Below, one piece after another: positions 1 through 12,855 of a stretch of 64,000 nucleotides of DNA. Source of the stretch: Lampris incognitus (lineage: Eukaryota; Chordata; Actinopteri; Lampriformes; Lampridae); the NCBI RefSeq assembly GCF_029633865.1, contig NC_079214.1, positions 17,090,753 through 17,154,752 of the forward strand, written 5' to 3'. Position 1 is the first letter of the stretch, and every line of letters starts with the position of its first letter. The position numbers were made by a program, and so were the translations under genes. Below the pieces are notes generated by a model. It worked only from the letters and a program-made list of their open reading frames with translations, was not told the origin of the DNA and searched no databases.

Positions 1-112
1 ACCAAAAGTTTAGGAAGGTGCCGATCAACATTACTTTGATACAAGTTATAAGACATCACCATTATAGAGTGTGGGATTGCTTTGATAACAGTATCATATT
101 GTTTTCAGTCAT

Positions 113-439
113 TTAAATTAAATTCTGAACAAAAATTCTCATATTTTCTATTAAGTGCATAACAGACCATATTCCTTTCTCAAGCCAATTTTTATAAAAC
201 AAGGATTTATTTCTAAATACCACATACCTGCAATTCCACAATGGAGTGGTATGGGGACTAAAATTATGCCTGTAGATCATTTTCCAATATAGTAATATCT
301 GTTGATGAAACGTTGATAATTTGATAGGGAGTTTTTTAAGGCGATTATCACATCTAAAAATCACATCATAAAAGTTTGGCTTGAAATACATTTTTTTTAT
401 TACTTTATTGTTCCCTTTGGGGAAATTCTTCCTCTGCAT
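113..439 (-). pseudogene. L1/Tx1-type LINE ORF2 C-terminal fragment
   Basis: A 108-codon open frame on the minus strand reads like the region after the reverse transcriptase in L1/Tx1-type LINEs. Seen: a stretch around PLWNCRYVVFRN followed by a Phe-Tyr-Lys-Asn-Trp segment and Gly-Ile-Trp, the usual order of this tail. No RT catalytic motifs, 5' UTR or 3' tail are attached, so this is a fragment. It sits directly left of a tRNA-related repeat. Assignment is by recalled family resemblance, not alignment. Confidence 0.5.
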
Positions 440-660
440 TTAACCCATCCTAGCTGTGTAGCTAGAAACAGTGGGCAGCCGCCGTGCAGCACCCGGGGAC
501 CAACTCCAGTTCGTCTTGCCATGCCTCGGTCAGGGGCTCAGACAGGAGTATTAACCCTAACATGCATGTCTTTTTGATTGTGGGGGAAACCGGAGCACCC
601 GGAGAAAACCCACGCAGACATGGGGAGAACATGCAAACTCCACACAGAAAGGACCAACTA
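405..660 (+). repeat. Fish interspersed repeat, family R1, copy 1
   Basis: One of three copies in this window (others at 10416-10638 minus and 41148-41478 plus). Shared landmarks in order are a CCTTTGGGGAAATTC start, GCAGCACCCGGGGACC, CAGGGGC(A/T)CAGACAGGAGTA, and GGGGAAACCGGAGCACC followed by GGGGAGAACATGCAAACTCC. The copy at 41148 shows the fuller 3' end. The last landmarks are the reverse complement of part of the composite SINE at 55948, so the families are related. Confidence 0.7.
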
Positions 661-682
661 CTTGCTCCTCTCACAAGAGAAA

Positions 683-803
683 ATATTGTCCATCCCTCCA
701 TTATCTAAACCTCTTATCCTGCTCTCAGGGTCACGGGGATGCTGGAGCCTATCCCAGCAGTCATTGAGCGGCAGGCGGGGAGACACCCTGGACAGGCCGC
801 CAA
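683..803 (-). repeat. Tail of tRNA-related composite SINE
   Basis: This is the reverse complement of the same tail seen at 35648-35782: on the plus strand CTTATCCTGCTCTCAGGGTC, then GGATGCTGGAGCCTATCCCA, then GACACCCTGGACAGGCCGCC. The head of the element is missing. Confidence 0.7.
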
Positions 804-807
804 AAAA

Positions 808-1263
808 TATTGCGTTTGGTATCAACATGAAGGACATTAAGAGGGACTTGATTTTGAACAACCTAATACTCCTGGTGAAAATTTTCATTCACACGTCCAA
901 ATGGAGGAAAATGGAAACCCCTTTTTTCTGTTTTCAAAAGGGACCTTGTGGACAACTATCTCAGTGCTTTGAGACTAATGGGGGAAAAAACATGCAAAGT
1001 CTCTCCTCAGAGCTTATGAAGAACTGAAAATATCAGAGGACCCCTAGAGCAACTATAAAAAAAGTGCAGACGTATTATTATTATTAATTTCTTTTATCTA
1101 TCAATTTTTTAATTCTCTTTCATTTATGTTATGTATTTTATTTTATTTTATACAATTTAAGTTCTCTTTCTTACCTGATGTGCCTTGTATGTTGAAAGGT
1201 GTTTACTGTCGTGGTTTGTATGCCTTGATGTTTGTAAATGAATCGTTTTCAATTAAAAAAAAA
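808..1263 (+). mobile_element. 3' end of an L1-type LINE
   Basis: A frame ending at 1027 contains LLVKIFIHTSKWRKMETP, resembling the conserved (H)I-H-x-x-K-W segment near the end of L1-type ORF2. About 230 nt of AT-rich sequence follow, ending in AATTAAAAAAAAA near 1253-1263, a plausible poly(A) tail. The orientation is opposite to the LINE fragment at 113-439. 5'-truncated; inferred from family resemblance. Confidence 0.5.
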
Positions 1264-1369
1264 GAAGCCTCGATCAAATATATGTAGATGTCCGGATAAG
1301 CAATGTCTGGCCACTGTATCGGGTCATTGATTCATTTGGAGGGCGGCTGAAGGAGCATAACAACTGACC

Positions 1370-2580
1370 GATCAATCAGAATCATGTTTATTGGCCATGG
1401 AATTTGACTCGTCTCGTGGCTCTCTCAGTGTACTTAACATAGAATAACAAAACTACAGCACAACAATCTTGGGATATATACACAAGGATTGACTTATACA
1501 GGCGAAATAAGAGGTGAGAAAGTGCAATCATGCAGAGAATATATCAAAGATGCTGAAATAGATGTTAGCAGGTTACTTACATACATGGCTGAGGTAGATG
1601 GACATGACAGAGCCTACTACTACATGTAAAATGTATAGTGTAAACAAAATAATTGGATTTATTTGACAGTGTGAAGCGTTCATTTGAATGACAGCCCGCA
1701 GAAAGAAACTGTTTTTATATCTGGTTGTTTTGGGGTAAAGTGCTCTGTAGCGCCTGCCAGAGGGGAGGAGTTGGAACAGGTTGTGACCAGGGTGTGATGG
1801 GTCTGCAGTGATGTTGCTTGCCTATTTCCTGAGTCTGGAAGTGTATAATTCCTGAATGCAGGGCGGGTTGGCACCAATGATTTTCTCTGCAGACCTAACT
1901 GTCCGTTGTAGTCCCCCTGTCCTGTTTGGTGGCCAAATCAAATCAGACAGTGATGGATGTGCAGAGGACAGACTGGATTATTGCATTGTAGAACTGAATC
2001 AACAGTTCCTGGGCAGGTTGAATTTTTTGAGATAGCGGAGAAAGTATACATCCTCTGCTGGGCCTTTTTGATGATTGTGTCTATGTTGGATGCCCACCTT
2101 AGGTCCTGGGAGATTGTGGAACCCAGAACTTTATAGGTTTTTGTCGTAGACACTGTGCTGTTGAGTATGGGGACGGGAGCAGTGTTGGGGGACTCTTCCT
2201 GAAGTCCACTGTCATCTCCACTATTTTGAGCGTGTTCAGCTCGAGGTTCTTATGGCCGCACCAGGGGGCCAGCTACACTTGATACTACACTTGATCTTAG
2301 CCAAAAGGCAGATCTACGTCCCGTCTATATGCAGACTCGTCACCATCCTGGATAAGGCCAATGATGGTTATGTCATCCGCAAACTTCAGAAGTTCAACAG
2401 ACGAGTCACCTGAGGTGCAGTCATTTGTGTCAAGGGAGAAGAGTAGAGGGGAGAGCACACATCCCTGGGGGTCGCCAGTGCTGATTGTCCAGGTGCTGGA
2501 TGTGATTGTACCCAGCCTCCCCAGCTGCCTCCTGTCCATCAGGAAGTTTTTAATCCACTGGCAGATGGAACCTTAATCTA
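1370..2580 (-). pseudogene. CR1-like LINE RT relic
   Basis: Minus-strand reverse-transcriptase relic. Codons near 2480-2350 read [15 protein letters not shown] and then [12 protein letters not shown], containing the F-A-D-D catalytic box. Further along, 2153-1990 reads VLGSTISQDLRWA and IIKKAQQRMY, the usual post-RT region. The frame is broken by stops and by a foreign 29-nt piece at 2281-2309. The 3' end near 1380-1410 carries CCAATAAACATGATTCTG on the minus strand, a typical tail. The upstream ORF2 and ORF1 are absent. Not functional. Confidence 0.75.
2281..2309 (-). other. U2 snRNA 5'-end fragment inside a LINE
   Basis: The minus strand matches 29 consecutive nucleotides of the vertebrate U2 snRNA 5' region as I recall it (about nt 12-40), from GCCTTTTGGCTAAG to the branch-point-pairing GTAGTATC. 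It interrupts the reading frame of the LINE at 1370-2580. The right edge repeats TATCAAGTGTAG, which suggests a patched or slipped junction. It is too short to be a U2 gene. Confidence 0.7.
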
Positions 2581-5500
2581 TTAAGGGATTGCGAACGCTC
2601 AGGTTCAGGCAAGGTAGCAAAATAATTACTAGATGTGTTTATAAAACAAAGGTTTGTTTAACACAAAATGAACGCATACAAACTTCTCAAAATTCTCAGC
2701 TAAACACATCAAATTGCATTAGCATCTTTAGAACCTGAGGTTTTCTATCCCTCGAAAAGGGGCGCGGCCATGACGTATTGCGAAGTACCCGTATATGCCG
2801 ATCTGGTTTCCAGGTAGCAAGAGATGGCGTCATTTCCTGTACTTACCCAATATGCATTGTTGGTCATTACGGGTGAAAAAATACTTTTGAAAAAATAAAT
2901 TTCTTTAAAATCTGTTTTTTTTCCCTTTTCAAAAGTTCTGTTAAGTGGTCTGGAACAAATATCTTAGCATAGCTTTGATCATCCTACAAAATAAGTTTCA
3001 TATTACAAAATAAGTTTGATATTTGGTATTATACTGCCAGTTGTGTGATGGTAATGACACGTGATGGTAATGACAATTTTCACTTTTTGGAGAAAAAGTT
3101 GGCTAAGTCTTAAACTTGCTAATCTAACTTGTTAGCTAACATACAATGTACAATGAATATACGTGAATAAAGTGCAATTCTTATTTCTGAACTAATATAC
3201 TCAATTAGTAACTTGCTTGATAATGATGCCTAATAAACATACTCTCAGATCAGGACACATAAATCTTCAAATTACTTACATTTGTGGACATGAAAAAGTC
3301 ACGCTTCTGCCATGACTGCTCATGCGCCTCTGGAACTTCTCATTTCCATGGCAACCATGTTGTTGTAGTTTGAAAAAACGTTATTGCTCTCTAAAATGTT
3401 GGGTGTGATGGTAATGACAGATGTATGAGGGACAGCCATATTTAACTATCAAAAATGTGCAAATTGCACGTATATAAACCATATGAATTTGAAATATGTC
3501 TTTTTAAATTATTATGAGAAAATGAAAAGTAAAGCTTTGAATTTAAATGAATTTAGCCATTTTTATTACTTTATCATAGATGGGAAGTTAAAATGTCTGG
3601 GTTAGGGACAAGCCCACAACAGTGAAATTCTGGCACATTGGAATTTTCAACATACTGAAAAAGTATTAAAATGTCATTGAGACACAAATCTTTTTTTCAT
3701 AGCTAACACAACCTAACTCTAACAAATACAATAATTGTTTTTTTTAAAAAAACGTTTTTTTCTTGAAAATCTACCCTGGGGACAGAAAAACTCCCTTAAT
3801 TGAAGACTCACCCTTATACGTTTATTTTGGAACCTTTCGGACATAATAGTGTTTGATGAATAAAATGCTTAAGATGCCATAATAAGTGGTTTCAAGGATT
3901 GACGTAATCATGTACATCACTCACTTGGAGTGAAGATGTATTTTCAGAGCATATTGTACACCACTTATATTGCATACTTGTGATCAAACTACAAAAAACA
4001 AGCTTACCGAGACTTTATAATGATGCTGTGAGAATATTACTTAAGAGACCTTGATGGTGTAGTCAGTGCAAGTGAAATGTTTGTGGCTGCAAGAATCAAT
4101 ACTTTCCAAACTGTTTTGAGAAATCTCATGTATAAATTTATTTGCCAGATTATTACTTATGTAAATGAAATCATCTTGATTTTATCCAACATAAGGTTTA
4201 GTATTACACACTACCAATCCCAGCTGTGGGGCACTGGTACAGTTTCACTTTGTAGGACATTACGTTATAGTTCTCCTTTCTTAAACATTGATCTGTTATG
4301 GTGCATGTGTAATATATTCCATGTAATGTCCTGTTTTTTATCTGGACCCTGAGTCTGAAATAAAGCTTGAATGAATGAATTTATTTCCCAGAGGAAACCA
4401 GCCGAATATTTCAGCAGTCAAATTCTCCATTACATCTACGAGATTTTTTTTTTTTTAGATTTTTTTGATACAATGGATGTTATTTATTGTATATTATTTG
4501 AATATCTGAATGTTATTCAGTGTTGTTTAATGTATGTTTTGAAATATATTTTTCTATACATTCCTATAGGAACATTACATCCGGGGCAGAAATGCCTCCC
4601 TACAACAAAGGTTTCTGAATGTTGCAATGACCTTCTTGACATTTTGATGACAAAGCTAGAGAGAGGAATCATATCTCCTGCCAGAAAAATGCACCTTACA
4701 AAATTGAAGAGTCATGCACATAATTATGAGTAATAATAATAATAATAATAATAATAGCATAATGCTTTAAGGTACATAAAGACATAATTCACTTTAAAAC
4801 CATATACATATCACGAAATAAGTCATACAAATAAACAAATAAACAAATACAATCAATCTACAGATAAAGGTTGAAAACTAAAACAGGGATTTTCGTTCAA
4901 GTAAATTCCCGCGTTAAATATTTCTTAAATTCAGCTATTGGGGAAAAAAAGGCAAGGCAACAACAGGTATAAAATCACATTCTGAGAGTTTCTCAACTTG
5001 TTACCATTGATATTTTCCAAGCCCATGGTCGACTTCATAGCAGAGGTATATATTCAAGGTGGCCTTGACAAATTCAGTAAGACCTACAGAGTTCACAGGC
5101 TTGAAAAATCGTGGCAACCTAGAAGTAGGCAGCTCATTGGATACCCTGAAGAAAGACAGCCAAACGTGCCCTCACTGGGGCCATCCTGTTTGGTCCATCT
5201 ACAAGAAGCAAGTTAAGGATGGAGACTTGTGTTTTGCACTGCACACGTCCATGCCTACAAATGTGTCCTTTCACGTTTGATATCTAACATCTCTCAGATT
5301 CAGTCAATAGCACTCTGAGTCCCTCAGAACCAGTACTTGTTATTACTGAGGCCAATATGTCTTTATGCATGCTCAACAAGCTAGATAAGAAAATTAAAGA
5401 ACGCTGAATCAGTTCCAGATGAACTGATTCTACTTTCTTTGAGGCCAACAGTGTCAAATTTGCTGAAGCACTAACAGCCTGAACTTTAAGCAGTAGATCT

Positions 5501-6300
5501 TGTCATTGCCATAACTCAGACTCGGTGCTAAAGAGGCATAGCCCAGTCTGCTGCCAGCAAAACCAGAAAACAGATAAGTGGGCTTTAGTACCAGTCATTA
5601 GCAGCGCTTAAGGCTGCAAAATCAGAACTCTTTAGTCCTACTGATAAGGGGTTGGAGAGGAATGTGGACAGGAAAAAACAAGCAAGGGAGAGAAAGCTGA
5701 AAAACTTTCACTCCCTTTGCTTTGATTGAAAGGTACCCTTTGCCCTTAAGACAACCAACTGGAGGTCTTTCCTGGTTTGTATTCTGCCAACCTGGAGCAA
5801 ACGCACTCCTCTCTGGCCTGTAAGGGCAGCTTATTCTTCTAAACCTTTTTTTTTATTTTACATGTGCTGCAAATTTTCCAATTCCTAATCAAATGTTTAT
5901 GTTGCTAACTTTAAGGTTATTTCAGATATTTCGGCTGATGAATCTTGTAGAAACAAGAGAACTCCCCCCCAACATGCAGGTTACGTAGTGGGCTAGCTTG
6001 CAGTTAGTTTGCTAGTAGCTACTGGCAAACTAACATGACCATGTAATTTTTTTTCTCCAAATGATCTGTAACACATTTACCACATTATTGTACATTAAAT
6101 ACTAGTCTACCACTGCGAAATCAAAATTTATGGGGGAGTTTGCTCATAACTAACCTAAATCATGACTTAATTCAGCATATTTGCTTTGCATGCTATTGGT
6201 TACAATTAAACACTTTAAAGAGGTCATTTGTCTCACTGTAACCTCAGTCCATTAGCAATCATTAATGAGAGTATTGCCCCAAACATATTCAGTATAAATT
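2581..6300. other. Unassigned intergenic sequence
   Basis: No gene or transposon could be recognised with confidence. The motif GTGATGGTAATGACA recurs near 3045-3075 and 3405-3420. GACCCTGAGTCTGAAATAAAG at 4345-4366 resembles a LINE tail. An (AAT)n run lies at 4731-4756. A perfect hairpin lies at 5406-5430 (GAATCAGTTC, 5-nt loop, GAACTGATTC). An open stretch at 4571-4733 follows an AG acceptor-like site but matches nothing I know. Confidence 0.5.
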
Positions 6301-8903
6301 TGCTTTATTTTTAGCTATATATTTGGGCTGGGGTATATATACAGATATCAGTAATCCATACACAAGTCAATGGCATGATGGGACATTGTATGAATATAGA
6401 CATGCAGTGCATAAGACAGGGACAGGTTGTGTTTTTTGGCATAGAAGTGTTTCATTGTTACCTTTACAGGCACTTAAACAAAACTGAACAATTCCTGGCT
6501 GTAGTGTTCGGAAAGATTGATAGTGGAACAACTGATTGACATCCATAAAGGCCATGACAAAATTAGGTGGATTGCGTAGAAAGAAAAACAGGCAACCATT
6601 AAGACTGCTTGAGAAAAATCAGGCTTTCAACAGAAAGGAAAACAAAACTAGTGTTTGTCCCGTGGCTTGAAGGAAGGGAAAATGAAAAGTGTAACCTAAA
6701 CTGTTCAGAACTTAAGTGGAAAAAATACAAACATATGGCCAGCACTTGGACATGAAGTATAAAGAGACCATATAAAACACAGAGCAATACATAGAAGTGC
6801 CAGTATAATGATCATTAAGAGACATTGGAGATCTCTGAGGTGAAATTGTCCTTGAGTGCCATCAAGGATCAGATTCCTTGCTCCTTTTCCTAAACGTAAA
6901 AATCAGAGGGGAACGTGCAAAACTGACCAATCAGCCCTAAATGTTAGATTCTCCCTACACACACACACAGAAGAGGTGATATTGGGTGTGTGTTTTTAAA
7001 GCAGGACCAAAACTGCTGGTCAGAGCATCACAGTGAAGCGTTGCTGGGTTTAATCTGACAGTATTTTTATCGGGCACCCAAGTCGGTGCTAACCGTTATC
7101 AGATAAGACATATGTCAGTCTGAATGTAGCAAACAAAAACTTTCAAAATACAGTGTGTCCTATGAAATGAAAAGTGAAATGGCCAAAAAAAGCACGAGTC
7201 TGTAGTACACTGATCATGGCTGAGGTCAATTCACTTTCTACTCAATTCAAAATTGAATGAGACTGCACACTTTCCAGTCCTTTTCCACCCCCATAATTTG
7301 AGCATCACAACTTTTGTAACAAGCTTTTGAGTTTTTTTTTCTAGCAGCATTTTAGTTTTAGAATTCTAAGAAATGCACTCTCTCGAGTTGACTGCAGATT
7401 GCCCTCAGCACTGAAATGGACACTAAATAACTTAAGGTGACTGAAACAGTTTGTCTTTCAACGCTAGTCATAAATACAGGGAACCGTTGGACATCATAGA
7501 ACGCCTGTTGTCATAGAAACACCTTAGAAAACACAGAGACATGTGTTCCGAGTCCCCAAAATCACAGCATCTGGATGTGTTTGGAGATGCACCTGTTACT
7601 GCAATAAATAATCATCTTAACAACTGATTTGTATGTTATATTCAGCTTTTAAAACTCTTAAACAAGTTTTTTTTTTAAATCTTGTTTTAAGACTGGTTCC
7701 AATTAATTTTCACTTGTTTCAAAAACTTCCTTGAAACAAGGGACTATGTTATGCCGTAGGGTAGATCCCTTGTTTCAAGATTATTTTTATTGAATCAAGT
7801 GGTGGGCTGCACTGGAAAGTGGTAAAATGATCTCACTCCACAGGCAGATTTTTTTTTCTCTCTCCTCTTTTCACTTTTAAATTAACTTTAAAGACAAGAT
7901 ACAACATAACTTGTTAAGATGGACAGTTTTTACATTATGTATTTCCAAATTCAGAATTCATTCCCATGGGAAGTTTAGTTTGTTGGCTGTTGAGTCTCAG
8001 TGTCGGCACAGCTTTTGTCTTTGCATCATGTTACAAGACAATTGAGAACTAGAAGGCTTCTGACATCTGAGCTAGCATATAAAAAAAGGGAGGACTTAGT
8101 TGCCATCACAGCCAACAGAGGGTGTTGAAAATTCAAAATATGCAGAGGATAAGTATCTGACCCCTTGTTCAGCCTGTACTCTCAAGTTGAAACCGTTCTA
8201 TTTCACTTTGTCTTGAATGCTCATCTATTGGATGGCCCAAACTGGGCTATGTCAAACGCCTTCTTTTACAGATGGGGTATCAGAAAGGGCCAAAGATGAT
8301 AGTTGTGCAATATGAAGGAGGTGAAAGCTCCTGTTGCAATGCCATCTGTGTATAAAGAGTAGAGCAGAATGCGGTTTAGTGCATGATGGCTGTAGCCTTG
8401 CTTCTCTGTTGCTCCCATTTTTTTTCCTTTGCAATCAGCATACTGGAATTGTATGGCTCGCACATTTGTGTGGCTGCGTATATGTTCCTAGGCTGAAAAG
8501 CCCAAATAAAATATATATTGTCTCACTTTTTATTTCCGCTGGTTAGATCAAGTAGATTTGCACCCTCGTTTCCCAATCCCACCTCCATCTCGGTTTCAAT
8601 TTTGTTTTGCATTCGGTAGAGTTTGACTGAATGCTTATTTGTCCTAAAGTGTGTAAATGTCAGTGTATGTGCATGTGTTTCAGTCTTGGGGGTGGGGTTG
8701 GTTGGAGGGTAGGTGGAGTGAGAGTTTGTGGTAGCTCATATCTCAAGCCATTTGATGGTTAAAGGTTGAGGGATGTGTATATATGTGTATTCATGTATAT
8801 TTCTCAGTCCGGGGGGGTTAGCAGGGCAGCCCTCACATCTCTGGCTGGCCAGCAGTGAAGGGGATGGGGTGTGTGTGTGGATTTTCAGTCCATAGGGTTC
8901 TCC
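6301..8903 (-). other. Probable vps26a 3' UTR and downstream flank
   Basis: This follows the vps26a stop codon at 8904-8906 on the minus strand and contains no recognisable reading frame. Candidate poly(A) signals (AATAAA on the minus strand, TTTATT on the plus) lie at 8529-8534 and 6304-6309, among others. Which one is used cannot be told without transcripts. A repeat-like hairpin sits at 7730-7779. UTR status is inferred from position only. Confidence 0.35.
7730..7779. repeat. Inverted repeat, 14-bp arms
   Basis: CTTGAAACAAGGGA (7730-7743) and TCCCTTGTTTCAAG (7766-7779) are perfect reverse complements around a 22-nt spacer. Another CTTGTTTCAA lies at 7713. The block looks like a small dispersed repeat rather than unique sequence. 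Confidence 0.6.
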
Positions 8904-11900
8904 TCACAACTCTGGCTGTTCTGCAGTGACTGGTTGGTATCTGGGCTCTGGTGACTCGTAGCGCTGATGAAAGTTTCGTTTCCTTAGCTTCTCTGGAGCT
9001 TTCCTCCATAAGACAATCTCCTAGACAGACAGAAAGACAGAGTAAGAGAAAACAGGGAAATAGTAATAAATACATTGGAAGATCTCATAGCAGTCACAAA
9101 AAAAGACAGCGATAAAGAAAGACTGGAGAAACAGGAAGCAGGAACATAAAGAGGGAATGAACATACTCTTGGGTAAGTCCAAACTTCATCCAGAAAAACA
9201 AAACAAGGGTGGTGAACAGTAAGGAAGACTGACTGTGATGCAGCAACTGTGGATGTTTGCACAAGCTGTTTAAATAAAATAATCTTCTGGCATTCTAGTT
9301 TTCTCTTATTAGAGATCTGTTCATTGGTATCATCAAAATTCAAGAGCAATACAGACCTGTCTTATGCCAATACGCACACCAGTCCAATTAGTCAACCATG
9401 TCTTTCGATGAGGTAAAAGACCATAAATCATTCATTTACCTCACAGAAAAAACACTTATGAAATATGAGAAACTTAAAATATTTCATATGTATGGACGGG
9501 GGACAAAGTAAAAGAAAAACCAGCATAAGGTAATGGGGCACAATGTGCATCCAGAACAGCTTCAATGCTCCTTGTCATAGATTCTAAGTCTCGGAAATCT
9601 GCTGGAGGGATGGAACACCGTTCTTCCAGAAGATATTCCCTCATTTGGTGTTTTGATGATGGTGGTGGAGAGCGCTGTCGAACACATCAGCACAAAATCT
9701 CCAGTAGGTGTTTGATTGGGTTGACATCTGGTGACTGCGAAAGCCATAACATATGATTCATATCATATGCTATGGTCGTGTAGATGGGGGCATTGTCATC
9801 CTGGAAGAGACCACTCCCATAAGGATAGAAAAGTGATCACTCAGAATAACTTTGTATTGATTTGCAGTGACCTATCGAGACAAGTGGACTCAAACCACCC
9901 CAGGAAAAGAAATCCAAATTTCTGCTATTTATTTGTGACAAGAGGCATGTACGTATGTAGGGGGCAGAGAGGAAATCCCTACTGCTTTAAGCTTGATCAT
10001 GTAGTACAGTTCTGGTATGGGAACTGTACCTCTCAAGACCAAAAAGCCCTGCAGAGTGGTTCAGTCGGCTGAGTGGGACTACACTCACCCCCTTACTCAC
10101 ACTCCGCCATCAGTTTAAAGTGTGTGTGAATGGGTGAATGTGAGGCACACATTGTAAGGCACTTTGAGTGGTCAGTAGACTAATAAAGCGCTATATAAAT
10201 GCAGTCCACTTACCTACAGGACTTATACACCAGGCAGTGCAGGACCAGAGCTAAAAGGATAATTATGGATACCCATCATCCCAATAACGGACTATTTCAG
10301 CTGCTGCGGTTGGGCAGATGCCTCCGCAGCAATAAGGCCAACACAGAGAGACTCAGAAGGAGTTTTTCCCCCTGCCCATAAGGGCAGTAAACACCAAATA
10401 ACATTAATAACTTTGCTCCGGTGGGTGCTCCAGTTTCTCCCACCATCAAAAGAAACATGCATTTTAGGGTTTATACTCCTGTCTGTGCCCCTGACCAAGG
10501 CAATGGGAAAAGAACTGGAGTGGGTCCCCAGGCGCAGCACAAAGGCGGCAGCCCACTGCTCCTAGCAACACAAACCACAGCTTGGATGGGTTAATTTACA
10601 GCAACTGAATTTCCCCAAGTGGATTAATAAAGGAAACTTTAAAAAAAAAACTTACATTGTGTATACATACTAAGAACTGTCACTTTGCCTGACATTTTCT
10701 TTCATACAGACTATTTATAATATAATAATATTATTATTATTTATTAAACTATTTGTACATTTGCACACCATTTGCTCATTTTTATATAGATATTTATCAG
10801 TGTACACATTCTGTACAATCCCCAGATTTTTCATGTTTTACATTTTATTCCTATTTACCTGTTCTACTTCTTCTTGTCATACAGTCAGTTTGCCAAAAAA
10901 AGGCATTTCACTGCTCATTGTACTTGTAGTATGTGACAAATAAACCTTTGAATCTCTAATGTATGACAGAAAAGCTGTTTGCATGGTAAAAAGCAGTAAA
11001 TGAGAAAACTCCAGCATAGATCAACTGATAATACACCATGAGCTCAATACTTGTATAATGAATGCAGACTGTTTCGTGTGCAAATCTGGAACCCTTAATG
11101 AGATGCTAAACGGGTGTGTGTTGGGAAGAAAGAGATGGAGACGTCCTAACTTGGGTAAAACAACATTTGTGGGTCATGCAATTCATTATCATGTAGGAGT
11201 ACAATACCTGTTGTTTGAAGTATCTCCTGTCTTCTTCATCCACCAGCACCAGATTAAGGAAGTAGCGAACTGAGAACTTCTTGTTGACATCCCTCATGGT
11301 GGCTGTTAGGTCATATCCTGTCAGCAGATGCAGAAAAATACATAACAGTGTATTACTGAAGCTTTCAATATTTACATGGCACCATCTAAATGAGACTTCA
11401 AAATCACTTCATGTATCTCATCTTTTTTTTTTTTACATCAAACTATTTTTGCCCATCACAGTGTTTGAATCAGTTACCATGAATACCCACATGCCCTCTC
11501 CAAAAAGCTGGAAAAACATCCCAATTGTTTTCATAAAATCTTGTAGCTTTTATGGAAATCTCTCTCAAAAGCAATGCAGTTTGACAGCAATGCAATTTGG
11601 AAGGGAATAAGAGGAGAGTCCTACCTGCCAGAAATAGTCTGATAGGGATAGATTCTCCTTTAACAGGCGCTCCATCCATGATCTCATACTTAGCAACAGT
11701 TTCCGTCTCTGTGGTAGTGCTGGGGCCTTGTGAGGATGACAAGACAATTAAATTAGATGAGCATAATAACAGAGAGCTTCTTCCATGGTTTTATGCTTGG
11801 CACCATTTTGTTTTTCTGTGGTGGCACTGACATGCGGATATCATATCCCATTTAAAAACAAGACGCAGAGAACTAAAGCCCAGGAAAAAAAAGGGAGTGT

Positions 11901-12762
11901 GGCACAACATAGTACTTGGTGGTGTTAATAAGACATGAGTAGGTAATAATAAAATTAATCTTTTTTAAAATTACCATGAAGAGAGCCTACATATAAAGCT
12001 TATGTAGCTATTATAGCCAGGCTGTTTCAACTATCACTGCATTTCATTTCATAGCTAGTTGCATCTAACATACAGTTCAAAAAGCTTGATTTTTAGTATG
12101 CCCGTGATTGTCATTGTGATGATGTTTACCTTGATGTCTTAGCTCTGTTTCACTTTGATTTCACCCCTCTGATTAAACATGTACTATTACAACAACGGAC
12201 TTTTACCTATGCCAGTGATTTCCTTCTTGATGAGTTGTAGTTCCATGTGTTGGATCTTGATCCTGACCAGCAGGAAATAAATCTTCCCCACGATCACATC
12301 CTTAAGGTGGTATCTGGTGAACAGTAACACGAGGTTCACACTGACCCTTGGGTTTAATGTACTTTGGAAGTTTTATTAGCTGAGGGAGTAATGCGCTCTT
12401 TTTTTCTTGGGTCAAGGTTACAAGGTAATGATCTTACTTTGACTTGTTGTATTCAAATTCGATATGCAGACAGTCTTCTATGCCGACCTCCATCTTGATG
12501 GAATTGTTGACATCTGGATAAGTGGCTAACTGGTGGACAATCAGCTCGTATTCTTTCACCAGGTCAGAAAGACGACGAACTACTGTCACTCTGAGAAAAT
12601 ATCTGGGCAAAAACACCAAGACAAAACAAGCTGCTAAAGTCAGACTGGAACTGTGAACGTAATGTCAGAAACAATGCAGCACTTGTAAAGTAACTAACTG
12701 TATAGCAGTGAAAAGTCATAATTACCAGAAATGGCATGTTACATGTCTTTCATGATGATCGA

Positions 12763-12855
<93 letters not shown>

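Noticed and set aside
2281-2309. A U2 snRNA gene
   Set aside because: Only 29 nt of U2 are present, embedded in a LINE, with no 3' body or promoter.
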